64,000 bases of DNA, taken from assembly GCF_013365535.1 (NCBI RefSeq), contig NZ_CP053590.1, positions 40,001 to 104,000 of the forward strand. Reading direction: 5' to 3'. The position numbers and the translations under genes were made by a program. Shown here in pieces: positions 1 through 10,843 of the stretch. The stretch's first letter is position 1. Each line of letters opens with the position of its first letter. The notes beneath the pieces were generated by a model. That model did no database searches. It was given only the letters and a program-made list of their open reading frames with translations, and was not told where the DNA came from. The stretch comes from Aquimarina sp. TRL1. GTDB taxonomy: Bacteria; Bacteroidota; Bacteroidia; Flavobacteriales; Flavobacteriaceae.

Positions 1-1370
<1,370 letters not shown>

Positions 1371-1444
1371 TGCTTTTATGCTCTTTAGTTTTTATTTACT
1401 ATATTTTTTTTAACACACTTTTTTTGTGCGCTCGTATTATTTTG

Positions 1445-1464
1445 ATCAATATGTCAATGAACGT
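1445..1464 (-). promoter_or_regulatory. boxA-like antitermination element before 23S
   Basis: On the minus strand this 20-base stretch contains TTCATTGACATATTG, and a nearly identical stretch (18 of 20 positions) lies in the 16S leader at 3472-3491. Its core resembles the bacterial rRNA boxA (CTCTTTAACA), which binds NusB/NusE so that polymerase reads through untranslated rRNA. Presence ahead of both 16S and 23S is the arrangement known from other bacteria. Function is inferred from likeness and position. Confidence 0.5.
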
Positions 1465-1531
1465 TATAAAACAGATAATTAATTTTAAAAATCAATATCT
1501 ATTCTTGTAGTATAATAAATATACTACCTTG

Positions 1532-1605
1532 TGGAGAATATCGGAGTCGAACCGATGACCTCCTGCGTGCAAGGCAGGCGCTCTAGCCAGCTGAGCTAAT
1601 CCCCC
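1532..1605 (-). tRNA. tRNA-Ala (anticodon TGC)
   Basis: The minus strand folds as a 74-nt cloverleaf: acceptor arm GGGGGAT with ATTCTCC and discriminator A, D arm GCTC/GAGC, anticodon loop CTTGCAC with anticodon TGC, and a T loop reading TTCGACT. CCA is not encoded. It sits in the 16S-23S spacer together with tRNA-Ile, the usual bacterial order. Confidence 0.97.
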
Positions 1606-1696
1606 ATATATCCAAGAAGCGTCTTAAAAACTCCTACAAAATGAAGTAGCTAAACTCAACTTCTAAAATTTCCAGTATCTATAAATATGAACTTCG

Positions 1697-1770
1697 TAGT
1701 CTCAGGCAGACTCGAACTGCCGACCTCTACATTATCAGTGTAGCGCTCTAACCAGCTGAGCTATGAGACT
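1697..1770 (-). tRNA. tRNA-Ile (anticodon GAT)
   Basis: The minus strand gives a 74-nt cloverleaf with acceptor arm AGTCTCA/TGAGACT and discriminator A, D arm GCTC/GAGC, anticodon loop CTGATAA with anticodon GAT, and T loop TTCGAGT. CCA is not encoded. It lies between 16S and tRNA-Ala, and is presumably cut from the rRNA precursor by RNase P and 3' processing enzymes. Confidence 0.97.
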
Positions 1771-1837
1771 GCATATCTTAATTAACAGCTTAAGACTAAA
1801 AACAAATAAGAATAACCATAATTGTATCGTAATCTCT

Positions 1838-3364
<1,527 letters not shown>

Positions 3365-3471
3365 TGAATTCTTAAATATTATTTAGATTCAACAACTATG
3401 GAATTTTGTCTTCTCAATGATGTTTCTAGTCTTAATTCTAATGCTTATATATTTCTATATACGCGCTGTCA

Positions 3472-3491
3472 ATCAATATGTTTATGAACGT
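3472..3491 (-). promoter_or_regulatory. boxA-like antitermination element in the 16S leader
   Basis: The minus strand contains TTCATAAACATATTG, differing at two of twenty positions from the element ahead of 23S at 1445-1464. It lies about 110 bases upstream of the 16S 5' end and about 120 bases downstream of the proximal rRNA promoter, where a boxA is expected. Recognition by Nus factors is inferred. Confidence 0.5.
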
Positions 3492-3594
3492 AAGTCTAAT
3501 TCGAAAATTAAACCGTCTTTTCGTACGTTAAATAGGAATCGAACCTTATTAAGTATATCAGTACTTTACTCCAGTATAACTATTTTTATGAACT

Positions 3595-3649
3595 CTTATC
3601 CTTTCGATAAGCGGGTGCAAACATACAAACCTTTTTTGTTTCTCACAAA
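3595..3649 (-). promoter_or_regulatory. rRNA promoter P2 (proximal) with 5' transcript hairpin
   Basis: On the minus strand a -33 TTTG (3646-3649) and a -7 TATGTTTG (3618-3625) are separated by 20 bases, an exact fit to the Bacteroidota consensus TTTG-N19-21-TAnnTTTG. An A-rich tract lies upstream. The predicted start near 3613 is followed at once by a perfect 6-bp hairpin, CTTATC-GAAAG-GATAAG (3595-3611). The core and initial transcribed sequence, GTATGTTTGCACCCGCTTA, recur exactly in promoter P1 277 bases upstream. Confidence 0.85.
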
Positions 3650-3871
3650 ACTTTTTTTAAAGTTTTTTTTACTTTTTCATAACAGTTTTTAAATCTTAAA
3701 TAAACCATAGTTTACCTAACAAAAAATTTACTATAATTACTCGATAACTCACACCTACTCTTACAAGAAAACATGTATTTTACCGAAACAAAAAAGTGTG
3801 CTTTTTAATGATTTTTTAAAGCAAGTATCTCTAAATACTTACTCCTTTAAAATCCCCGTTTTCAATGAACA

Positions 3872-3925
3872 TCAGCCCCTCGGCTAAGCGGGTGCAAACA
3901 TACAACCTTTTTCATATTCAGCAAT
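3872..3925 (-). promoter_or_regulatory. rRNA promoter P1 (distal) with 5' transcript hairpin
   Basis: On the minus strand ATTG (3922-3925) and TATGTTTG (3895-3902) are 19 bases apart, matching the Bacteroidota -33/-7 layout. The sequence GTATGTTTGCACCCGCTTA is identical to that of P2. The presumed transcript again begins with a 6-bp hairpin in the same place (3872-3877 with 3882-3887, TTAGCC/GGCTGA, loop GAGG) but with different bases in the stem, so pairing rather than sequence is kept. Confidence 0.8.
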
Positions 3926-4118
3926 ACTTTTTTTGCGTTTTTTTTAAATTATTTAGCAATCCGCTATCAAACAAAAACTTAGCTTTACATAAAAAAGTTC
4001 CTGATCAAACCAAAACAAAAACGCTCCTTTTACCTTACTATATATACACTTCGTAAGAAACTAAATGTTTTCTGTAAAAAAAATCAATCATTTATATAAT
4101 AAATGTAACCCCTAAGTG

Positions 4119-4149
4119 TTGTATGAATTTTAATATCGTATTATCTTTG
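4119..4149 (+). promoter_or_regulatory. thrS-operon promoter
   Basis: TTG at 4119-4121 and TATCTTTG at 4142-4149 are separated by exactly 20 bases, an excellent match to the Bacteroidota promoter. The predicted start near 4154 leaves an untranslated leader of about 17 bases before the thrS ATG, too short for a T-box or other leader control. Confidence 0.8.
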
Positions 4150-4171
4150 TCTCTTATAATATAATAAAAAC

Positions 4172-6118
4172 ATGATTAAAATTACGTTGCCAGACGGCTC
4201 GGTTAGAGAATACAACAGCGGAATAACCGCTATGGAAGTTGCTAAAGACATCAGTGAAGGTTTCGCAAGAAATGTTATTTCTGCTAAATTCAATACCAAT
4301 ACCATTGAGACCTCTACCGAATTGACAACCGATGGTAATCTTATTTTATACACATGGAAAGATGACGAAGGAAAAAATGCCTTTAGGCATTCAAGCTCTC
4401 ATGTCCTTGCACAAGCTTTGGAAGAGTTATACCCTGGCGTAAAACTTTCTATTGGTCCTGCAATCGAAAATGGATTCTATTACGATGTAGATCTTGGCGA
4501 TCAGACAATTTCCGAAAAAGATTTCAAAAAAATCGAAGATAAAATGCTTGAAATAGCCCGTGGGAAACACGAGTTTAAAATGAGAGCTGTTTCAAAAACG
4601 GAAGCTTTAGAAAAGTACAAGCAAGAAGGAAATGAGTATAAAGTAGAGTTAATTGAAAACCTGGAAGACGGCACCATTACCTTCTGTGACCATGATACAT
4701 TCTCTGATTTATGTCGTGGAGGACACATTCCTAACACTGGAATTATCAAAGCTGTAAAAATCATGAGTGTAGCGGGTGCTTACTGGAGAGGAGATGAAAA
4801 TAACAAGCAATTGACTCGTGTTTATGGTACTTCTTTCCCTAAACAAAAAGAGCTTAAAGAATATCTAGAACTTTTAGAAGAAGCCAAAAAGAGGGATCAT
4901 AGAAAATTAGGTAAAGAGCTTGGTTTATTTACGTTCTCATCCAGAGTAGGTCAAGGACTTCCTTTATGGCTCCCTAAAGGTGCTGCACTCAGAGAACGCC
5001 TGGAACAATTCTTAAAGAAAGCCCAAAAGAAAGCAGGCTATGAAATGGTCGTAACACCACACATTGGTCAAAAAGAGCTCTATGTAACTTCAGGTCATTA
5101 TGCCAAATATGGAGAAGACAGCTTTCAGCCAATAAATACTCCTGCTGATGGGGAAGAGTTTTTATTAAAACCTATGAATTGTCCTCATCACTGTGAGATA
5201 TACAACAATAACCCCTGGTCATACAGGGATCTTCCGAAACGCTACGCTGAATTTGGTACCGTATATAGATATGAGCAGAGTGGAGAATTACACGGATTAA
5301 CCAGAGTTAGAGGTTTTACTCAGGACGATGCACATATTTTTTGCACCCCTGATCAACTAGATGAAGAATTCAAAAAAGTTGTTGATTTAGTATTGTACGT
5401 TTTTGGTTCTTTAGGCTTTGAGAACTTTACAGCACAAGTTTCTATAAGAGACCCGAAGAAACCGGAGAAATATATAGGAGAAGCAAAAAATTGGGAAAAG
5501 GCAGAAAAAGCTATTATTAATGCTGCAAAAGACAAGGAACTTAATTTCGTCATAGAAGAAGGAGAAGCTGCTTTTTATGGTCCTAAACTTGATTTTATGG
5601 TAAAAGATGCTTTGGGCAGAAGTTGGCAACTCGGTACTATTCAGGTTGACTACAACCTACCTGAGCGATTTGACCTCACTTACAAAGGCAGTGACAATGA
5701 GCTACACAGACCTGTTATGATCCACAGAGCACCTTTTGGTAGTCTGGAACGCTTTATCGCAATTTTACTAGAACATACAGGTGGAAATTTCCCATTATGG
5801 CTTATGCCTGAACAAGCCATTATCCTCTCTATCAGCGAGAAATATGAAAAATACGCGGAAAAAGTTTTAAATTTGTTAGAAAATAACGAAATTCGCGCCC
5901 TTGCCGATCATAGAAATGAGACGATTGGTAAAAAAATCAGAGAGGCAGAAATGAACAAGTTCCCTTTTATCATCATTGTTGGAGAACAAGAGGAAAAAGA
6001 CGGAACAATTTCTGTTCGTAAACATGGAGGAGAGAATATTGGTACTGTTAATATCGAAGCGTTCTCTAATATTATAAAAGAAGAAATTGATAAGACATTG
6101 AAGAAATTTGATGTTTAA
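4172..6118 (+). CDS. thrS: Threonine--tRNA ligase
   Basis: Charges tRNA-Thr with threonine in the cytoplasm. The 648-residue protein has the complete domain set: an N-terminal TGS domain (about 1-61), the editing domain with HSSSH at 73-77 and the later CRGGH, the class II catalytic core with zinc ligands in NCPHHCE, DDAHIF and IHRAPFGS, and a C-terminal anticodon-binding domain. The ATG at 4172 gives the canonical start MIKITLPDG and lies 17 bases after a predicted transcription start. It heads the conserved thrS-infC-rpmI-rplT cluster. Confidence 0.97.
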   Translation: MIKITLPDGSVREYNSGITAMEVAKDISEGFARNVISAKFNTNTIETSTELTTDGNLILYTWKDDEGKNAFRHSSSHVLAQALEELYPGVKLSIGPAIENGFYYDVDLGDQTISEKDFKKIEDKMLEIARGKHEFKMRAVSKTEALEKYKQEGNEYKVELIENLEDGTITFCDHDTFSDLCRGGHIPNTGIIKAVKIMSVAGAYWRGDENNKQLTRVYGTSFPKQKELKEYLELLEEAKKRDHRKLGKELGLFTFSSRVGQGLPLWLPKGAALRERLEQFLKKAQKKAGYEMVVTPHIGQKELYVTSGHYAKYGEDSFQPINTPADGEEFLLKPMNCPHHCEIYNNNPWSYRDLPKRYAEFGTVYRYEQSGELHGLTRVRGFTQDDAHIFCTPDQLDEEFKKVVDLVLYVFGSLGFENFTAQVSIRDPKKPEKYIGEAKNWEKAEKAIINAAKDKELNFVIEEGEAAFYGPKLDFMVKDALGRSWQLGTIQVDYNLPERFDLTYKGSDNELHRPVMIHRAPFGSLERFIAILLEHTGGNFPLWLMPEQAIILSISEKYEKYAEKVLNLLENNEIRALADHRNETIGKKIREAEMNKFPFIIIVGEQEEKDGTISVRKHGGENIGTVNIEAFSNIIKEEIDKTLKKFDV

Positions 6119-6150
6119 TATAAACTAAGTTTAATTTAAATTTTTAAGTC

Positions 6151-6708
6151 ATAGCAATAAGAAGAAAAAGGTCTCAAAAGCCACTAAGAGTAATCAAAGA
6201 AGATGCTCACAGAATCAACCATAAAATTAGAGTTGATGAAGTACGTCTAGTTGGTGATAACGTAGAGGTAGGTGTATACCCTACCAAAAAAGCTCTAGCA
6301 CTTGCTGAAGAGCAAGAATTAGATTTGGTAGAAATCTCACCAAAAGCAGTACCCCCTGTTTGTAAAATAATGGATTATAAAAAATTCTTATACGAACAGA
6401 AAAAAAGAGACAAAGCCCTAAAATCTAAAGCAACAAAAGTTGTTGTCAAAGAGATCAGGTTTGGACCCAATACAGATGAGCATGATTATGAGTTTAAAAA
6501 GAAACATGCTATTAAGTTCTTAAGTGAAGGTTCCAAATTAAAGGCTTATGTATTCTTTAAAGGACGTTCTATCATCTACAAAGACCAAGGTCAGATTCTG
6601 CTTTTAAAACTTGCTCAAGAACTTGAGGAATATGGAAAAGTAGAGCAAATGCCTAAACTTGAAGGAAAGCGAATGATTATGTTCATCGCACCTAAGAAAA
6701 CAAAATAA
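6151..6708 (+). CDS. infC: Translation initiation factor IF-3, apparent AUA start codon
   Basis: IF-3 binds the 30S subunit, discriminates against wrong start codons and keeps subunits apart. Reading from 6151 gives (ATA)[12 protein letters not shown], then the IF3-N signature [15 protein letters not shown] and the C-terminal domain to IAPKKTK, 185 residues in all. No ATG, GTG or TTG in frame gives a complete N-terminus: an in-frame TAA sits at 6145-6147 and the first usual start codon is an internal TTG at 6325 that would delete most of the N domain. An AUA start fits the known family habit, as E. coli infC starts with AUU and is autoregulated through it. It follows thrS by 32 bases. Confidence 0.93.
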   Translation: MAIRRKRSQKPLRVIKEDAHRINHKIRVDEVRLVGDNVEVGVYPTKKALALAEEQELDLVEISPKAVPPVCKIMDYKKFLYEQKKRDKALKSKATKVVVKEIRFGPNTDEHDYEFKKKHAIKFLSEGSKLKAYVFFKGRSIIYKDQGQILLLKLAQELEEYGKVEQMPKLEGKRMIMFIAPKKTK

Positions 6709-6779
6709 CCTTCTTTTATTTTTCATTAAATACAAAGAATAAAAATAATAAGTGAGATTATTATAAAAACAAGGATACA

Positions 6780-6977
6780 ATGCCTAAAATGAAAACGAAA
6801 TCTAGTGCTAAGAAGCGTTTTAAGCTTACTGGTACTGGTAAAATCAAAAGAAAGCACGCTTTTAAGAGTCATATATTGACTAAAAAATCTAAAAAGCGTA
6901 AGCTTGCTTTAACGCACTCTACGTTAGTGCACAAAAGCGATGAAAATAGTATTAAAGAACAATTACGTATTAAGTAA
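6780..6977 (+). CDS. rpmI: 50S ribosomal protein L35
   Basis: A 65-residue, very basic protein beginning [18 protein letters not shown] and carrying the L35 signature ([17 protein letters not shown]), of normal family length. It is a late-assembling component of the large ribosomal subunit. It lies between infC and rplT, the standard order, and probably shares their transcript. The 71-base gap after infC contains a weak hairpin (ATAATAA/TTATTAT) but no clear promoter. Confidence 0.97.
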   Translation: MPKMKTKSSAKKRFKLTGTGKIKRKHAFKSHILTKKSKKRKLALTHSTLVHKSDENSIKEQLRIK

Positions 6978-7019
6978 TTTCTTCTTTAATCCGGTTAGAA
7001 TTATTATAAACCCAGGAGT

Positions 7020-7072
7020 TAGGCTCTTATCAAAAAAATGATATACAAAAGTACTGCGCAAGCAGACGCCTA
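7020..7072 (+). promoter_or_regulatory. Candidate structured leader (three-way junction) before rplT
   Basis: The 115-base spacer between rpmI and rplT can fold into a closing stem TAGGC (7020-7024) with GCCTA (7068-7072) that encloses two hairpins: TATCA/TGATA (7028-7043) and CTGC-GCAA-GCAG (7054-7065), the latter capped by a GNRA tetraloop. L20 is known to repress its own operon in E. coli and Firmicutes by binding leader RNA, so this is a plausible L20 binding site. The pairing was found by eye and function is inferred. Confidence 0.4.
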
Positions 7073-7092
7073 CTACTAAAAAATTTAAAATT

Positions 7093-7437
7093 ATGCCAAG
7101 ATCAGTAAATTCAGTTGCTAAAAGAGCTAGAAGAAAAAGAGTTCTTAAGCAAGCAAAAGGTTACTTCGGACGTCGTAAAAATGTTTGGACTGTAGCAAAA
7201 AATGCGGTTGACAAAGCAATGTCATATGCTTATAGAGACCGTAGAAATAAGAAAAGAACTTTCCGTGCACTATGGATCACTCGTATTAATGCAGGTGCTC
7301 GTTTACACGGTTTATCTTATTCTCAATTTATGGGAAAATTAAAAGCTAACAACATAGAACTTAATCGTAAAGTTCTTGCTGATTTAGCAATGAATAACCC
7401 TGAAGCTTTTAAAGCTATTGCGGATAAAATAAAGTAA
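7093..7437 (+). CDS. rplT: 50S ribosomal protein L20
   Basis: A 114-residue basic protein starting [19 protein letters not shown] with the L20 signature [19 protein letters not shown]20 binds 23S rRNA directly, is needed for early 50S assembly, and in several bacteria represses translation of its own operon. It is the last gene of the cluster, followed 35 bases later by a strong terminator. The preceding spacer may be its control site. Confidence 0.97.
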   Translation: MPRSVNSVAKRARRKRVLKQAKGYFGRRKNVWTVAKNAVDKAMSYAYRDRRNKKRTFRALWITRINAGARLHGLSYSQFMGKLKANNIELNRKVLADLAMNNPEAFKAIADKIK

Positions 7438-7471
7438 TTTTTTTAATAAAAATATAATCTCATTTAGAAAA

Positions 7472-7503
7472 AAATCCTGTAAAACCTACAGGATTTTTTT
7501 TGT
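7472..7503 (+). terminator. Rho-independent terminator of thrS-infC-rpmI-rplT
   Basis: A perfect 10-bp hairpin, AAATCCTGTA (7472-7481) with TACAGGATTT (7487-7496), runs straight into a T tract. It lies 35 bases after the rplT stop. Confidence 0.9.
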
Positions 7504-7610
7504 ATTTCATCTTAAAAAAATGCATTTTATCGGATAAAACATGCGTTTTATCTATTAAACATAGCACATTATACACTTTTTTTTCTTACATTTAACTAAA
7601 CTTGAATCGT

Positions 7611-8021
7611 ATGAAAAAAAATTACCTCTTACCTGTATTATTACTTTCGCTATTAAACAGCATCCCCATAATCGCCCAAGATTCAGGATCATTACACGAG
7701 AAAGGCACTCTTGGAGCTGAGCAAATTTTTGGTCTACTCGAACTCCCCTTCCTAGCTATCGCGCTTATTTTTAGTTTTCTTACAGCAACCCGATTAAAGG
7801 GCGGGAAATTAGGAGCAGGAATGGCTCTATTAGCCTGGGGGTTTGTTGTTATGGCCCTTGGGCATCTACATATGCAAATTGCTCATATTTTTGGATATAA
7901 TTTATTCAAAACACTTCTGGGAGATACACTGGGCAACTATGTATGGTTTATTGCTCTTATAATTACCTGGGGACTTTCAGCGTTAGGATTCTATAAGATA
8001 TATAAAGCCAGTAAAATATGA
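7611..8021 (+). CDS. Small membrane protein paired with a histidine kinase
   Basis: A 136-residue protein of unknown function. From the ATG at 7611 it begins with a signal-like helix (MKKNYLLPVLLLSLL, then IIAQD) followed by about 30 hydrophilic residues and three further hydrophobic segments (LLELPFLAIALIFSF, AGMALLAWGFVVMALG, YVWFIALIITWGLSALGFY). Histidines in GHLHMQIAHIFG lie at a membrane edge. A TTG nine bases upstream is in frame but less likely. It ends 7 bases before the kinase gene, so the two are surely cotranscribed, and it may be the membrane input for that kinase, which has no membrane segment itself. That role is inference. Confidence 0.75.
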   Translation: MKKNYLLPVLLLSLLNSIPIIAQDSGSLHEKGTLGAEQIFGLLELPFLAIALIFSFLTATRLKGGKLGAGMALLAWGFVVMALGHLHMQIAHIFGYNLFKTLLGDTLGNYVWFIALIITWGLSALGFYKIYKASKI

Positions 8022-8028
8022 CACCTCT

Positions 8029-10800
8029 ATGATTGGACGTTGGTTTCGAAAAATCATAACACCCAATAAAAATGTTGACTTTCCAAAGAACACAGAAGAA
8101 AAGAAGATAATTGAACTTATTGACTTTCTTTGGAAAGAAATCGACATACCTTCTAACGCCATAAATTTAAAAACGAAAATTTCTTATTTTAAAGAATTAT
8201 CTTTTACCCATAAAATAGATTCACTAACCGAAATATATTTATTACTGGAAGAACATCTTATAGAAAAAAACATTATTCAGCGTTATTCCAAACAACAACT
8301 TCGAACAAAAGTACTAGACTCTTATGGCGAATTAAGGAAATACACCAATTTCAAGCTTATTTTCCAACCTCTAAAGGAACAAGAACTAACTATCTGTAAG
8401 ATTTTTTTATCGGAAGTTTTAAAAAAAGCTTCTGAATTAATCGGAAGTTTTAATGACTCCGAAATATTACAAATCAAACAATACCTGACTACTCAACATG
8501 ACGGACTTGTAACAAACCTGGTCAGTGAACGGAAGAAACTCCTCAATTACTCGTTATTAATTTTTTCGAAAATAAAAGATTCCCTGGGAGAAAATGTAAT
8601 TGCTAATATATACTTACTCATTTATCAAAAACATTTTCAGTCTTATCACTTATTAGACTCTTTTACAGCCACGCTCAATGTAATCCCAGAGGAAATATTA
8701 AGTAAGGATTTGATCAATTTTCCTAGTAAACAACAAATGCTGAAAATGCTAAAAAAGCAATTGCATAATTTACAGGATATAAATGATCAGTTGAGTAAAG
8801 AAATCATAGAGCGCAAGAAAATCGAAGAGGAATTAAAGCACAGTGAACATCTAAAGGCTAATATCCTTGAAACTGCTATGGATGGAATCATTCTGGTCAA
8901 TAGTCAAGGAATAGTACTCAATTGGAATAAGCAGGCAGAGACAATTTTAGAAGTAAAAAGAAAAGAAACCATTGGAAGAAGTATATACTCTCTAGTTCCT
9001 TACAAGCTCAGGCAAGAATTAAAAAGTAGTATTTATAACTACATCCATACCGGAGATGACCTCTTGATCAACAGAAGAGTTGAAACTTCAGTACAAAGAA
9101 AAGACAAAACCACTGTTCATATAGAGCTTACCATCATCGCTATAAAAATCAAAGACGATTACTTATTTAATGCGTTCTTTAGAGATATTACTAATAAGAA
9201 AACTATTGATAATGAAATAAGGGAGGCCAAAGTATCTGCTGAAAAATCTGCAAAGGCCAAATCTGTTTTTTTATCTAATATGAGTCACGAAATAAGAACC
9301 CCTCTTAATGTAATTTTAGGTCTTACCAGTATCATTAAAAAAGGACAGTTTGAAGACCCTGAATCAGATAAAAAAAATCTAGAGGGAATTCAGTTCTCCG
9401 CAGAGAATTTATTAGTTCTCATTAATGATATTTTGGACTTTTCTAAAATCGAAGCAGGGAAACTCACCCTACATAAAACGGATTTCAATATTCATGAATT
9501 AATCACAAACCTATCGAGAGGTTTTAGCATAAAAGCTGAGGAAAAAGGCTTAACCTACACCACCAATATCGATTCTAAACTCCCAAAATTTATCATAGGA
9601 GATCAGTTTCGTCTCAATCAAATACTAACAAACTTACTAGGTAATGCTATTAAATTCACCCACAAAGGAGAAGTTAGTATTAATGTATATACCAAAGAGG
9701 AGGAAAAAGACACCTGTACTATTAATTTTGCTGTAGAAGACACTGGGGTCGGTATCCCAGAAGACAAGTTAAAAAACATCTTCCGAAGTTTTTATCAGGT
9801 TCATAAACCGGGTAAAAACAAAATAGAAGGAACTGGACTTGGATTGTCTATTTCTAAACAATTGATCGAGTTACAAAATGGATATCTCAATGTAAAAAGC
9901 GAGCCTGGCAAGGGATCTGTTTTTGAGTTTTCTATTACCTATAAGAAAAGTAAACTATCGACATACATTAAAAATCAAAAATCAAAAAATCAAAAGATTT
10001 CTAATTTTTCACATCTATCCGGTCTAAATGTTTTAGTTGTAGAAGACAATAAAATGAATCAGTTTTTTATCAAACAATTATTTTCTAATTGGAACATCGC
10101 AGCAGATATAGCGGATCATGGAAAAATTGCTTTAAAAAAATTAGAAAACAATACATACGATCTAATTCTAATGGATATGCATATGCCTGTTATGGATGGA
10201 CCAGAAACAACAATAAATATTCGAAAATCCAGCAATCCAAAAATCAATCAAATTCCAATCATTGCATGTTCCGCAGATGTTTTTCCCGAATCAAAGAAAG
10301 CTGCCATCGAATCAGGAATGAATTTTTATTTAACCAAACCCATTAGTGAAAAAGCACTGGAAGAGATCATCATAAGTTTGCAGTCCCCTTCTCCCCTTTT
10401 GCAAAAAAAGACGTTATCCCCCAATACCACTATTAGTACTATTCCTACAAGAACATTTTGTGATTTCTCTTCATTGGAACAGACTTTTGACAATGATCCT
10501 GACATTATAAAATCTATTCTCAATATATTTCTAGAAGAAAGCACCAAAGATTACAAGACTCTTCAGAAAGCGATCAAAGATAAGGACCTCTTAACTTCTC
10601 AAAGCATGGCTCACAAATTAAAATCAAGCTTTAAAACACTAGGTCTCAACAGAGAAGCTGAAATACTCAAAGAAATTGAACATTCTTCTGAAAATATCAC
10701 TTCTCAAGACAAGAATTCTTTATTAATAAAAAAATTAGATTCTGATTTCCCATTAATCATTCAAGAAATAAAAACGCTTCTTACAGAAAGAAACTCTTAG
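8029..10800 (+). CDS. Hybrid histidine kinase (PAS-HisKA-HATPase-REC-Hpt)
   Basis: A 923-residue signal transduction protein carrying a full phosphorelay on one chain. Order: a helical N-terminal region of unknown type (1-235), coiled coil (about 236-275), a PAS domain (about 276-390), HisKA with phospho-acceptor H420 in SHEIRTPLN, a HATPase domain with DTGVGIP and GTGLGLSI boxes, a receiver with D716 in LILMDMHMP, and a C-terminal Hpt domain with H862 in MAHKLKSSF. No transmembrane helix is evident, so sensing is cytoplasmic or through the adjacent membrane protein. No DNA-binding output is fused; the final response regulator must be elsewhere. Confidence 0.95.
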   Translation: MIGRWFRKIITPNKNVDFPKNTEEKKIIELIDFLWKEIDIPSNAINLKTKISYFKELSFTHKIDSLTEIYLLLEEHLIEKNIIQRYSKQQLRTKVLDSYGELRKYTNFKLIFQPLKEQELTICKIFLSEVLKKASELIGSFNDSEILQIKQYLTTQHDGLVTNLVSERKKLLNYSLLIFSKIKDSLGENVIANIYLLIYQKHFQSYHLLDSFTATLNVIPEEILSKDLINFPSKQQMLKMLKKQLHNLQDINDQLSKEIIERKKIEEELKHSEHLKANILETAMDGIILVNSQGIVLNWNKQAETILEVKRKETIGRSIYSLVPYKLRQELKSSIYNYIHTGDDLLINRRVETSVQRKDKTTVHIELTIIAIKIKDDYLFNAFFRDITNKKTIDNEIREAKVSAEKSAKAKSVFLSNMSHEIRTPLNVILGLTSIIKKGQFEDPESDKKNLEGIQFSAENLLVLINDILDFSKIEAGKLTLHKTDFNIHELITNLSRGFSIKAEEKGLTYTTNIDSKLPKFIIGDQFRLNQILTNLLGNAIKFTHKGEVSINVYTKEEEKDTCTINFAVEDTGVGIPEDKLKNIFRSFYQVHKPGKNKIEGTGLGLSISKQLIELQNGYLNVKSEPGKGSVFEFSITYKKSKLSTYIKNQKSKNQKISNFSHLSGLNVLVVEDNKMNQFFIKQLFSNWNIAADIADHGKIALKKLENNTYDLILMDMHMPVMDGPETTINIRKSSNPKINQIPIIACSADVFPESKKAAIESGMNFYLTKPISEKALEEIIISLQSPSPLLQKKTLSPNTTISTIPTRTFCDFSSLEQTFDNDPDIIKSILNIFLEESTKDYKTLQKAIKDKDLLTSQSMAHKLKSSFKTLGLNREAEILKEIEHSSENITSQDKNSLLIKKLDSDFPLIIQEIKTLLTERNS

Positions 10801-10831
10801 CCTCAACATCTTCTTTTTAGCATTCTCTGCC

Positions 10832-10839
10832 TATATTTG
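10832..10839 (+). promoter_or_regulatory. Promoter -7 element abutting the rRNA methyltransferase-like gene
   Basis: TATATTTG matches TAnnTTTG exactly and ends only four bases before the ATG at 10844. With a start 4-6 bases after the element, the transcript would be leaderless or nearly so. No good -33 TTTG is seen. Confidence 0.5.
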
Positions 10840-10843
10840 TCAT

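Larger units (their letters stand above)
3365..4171. other. 807-base divergent regulatory region between 16S and thrS
   Basis: No convincing gene lies here; short open frames in either direction match nothing recognisable. The region holds the 16S leader with a boxA-like element (3472-3491), two minus-strand rRNA promoters with 5' hairpins (3595-3649 and 3872-3925), and the plus-strand thrS promoter (4119-4149). The stretches 3650-3870 and 3926-4118 are AT-rich with A/T tracts directly upstream of each rRNA promoter, which could act as UP-like elements. I see nothing else in them. Confidence 0.7.

Noticed and set aside
3417..3692. Open frame of about 90 codons between 16S and thrS (plus strand)
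   Set aside because: It runs opposite to the rRNA leader and through the boxA-like element and promoter P2, has no recognisable protein pattern and no promoter.
6325..6708. Short IF-3 starting at the internal TTG (VEISPKAV...)
   Set aside because: It would remove most of the N-terminal domain, whose conserved sequence is encoded intact upstream from 6151.
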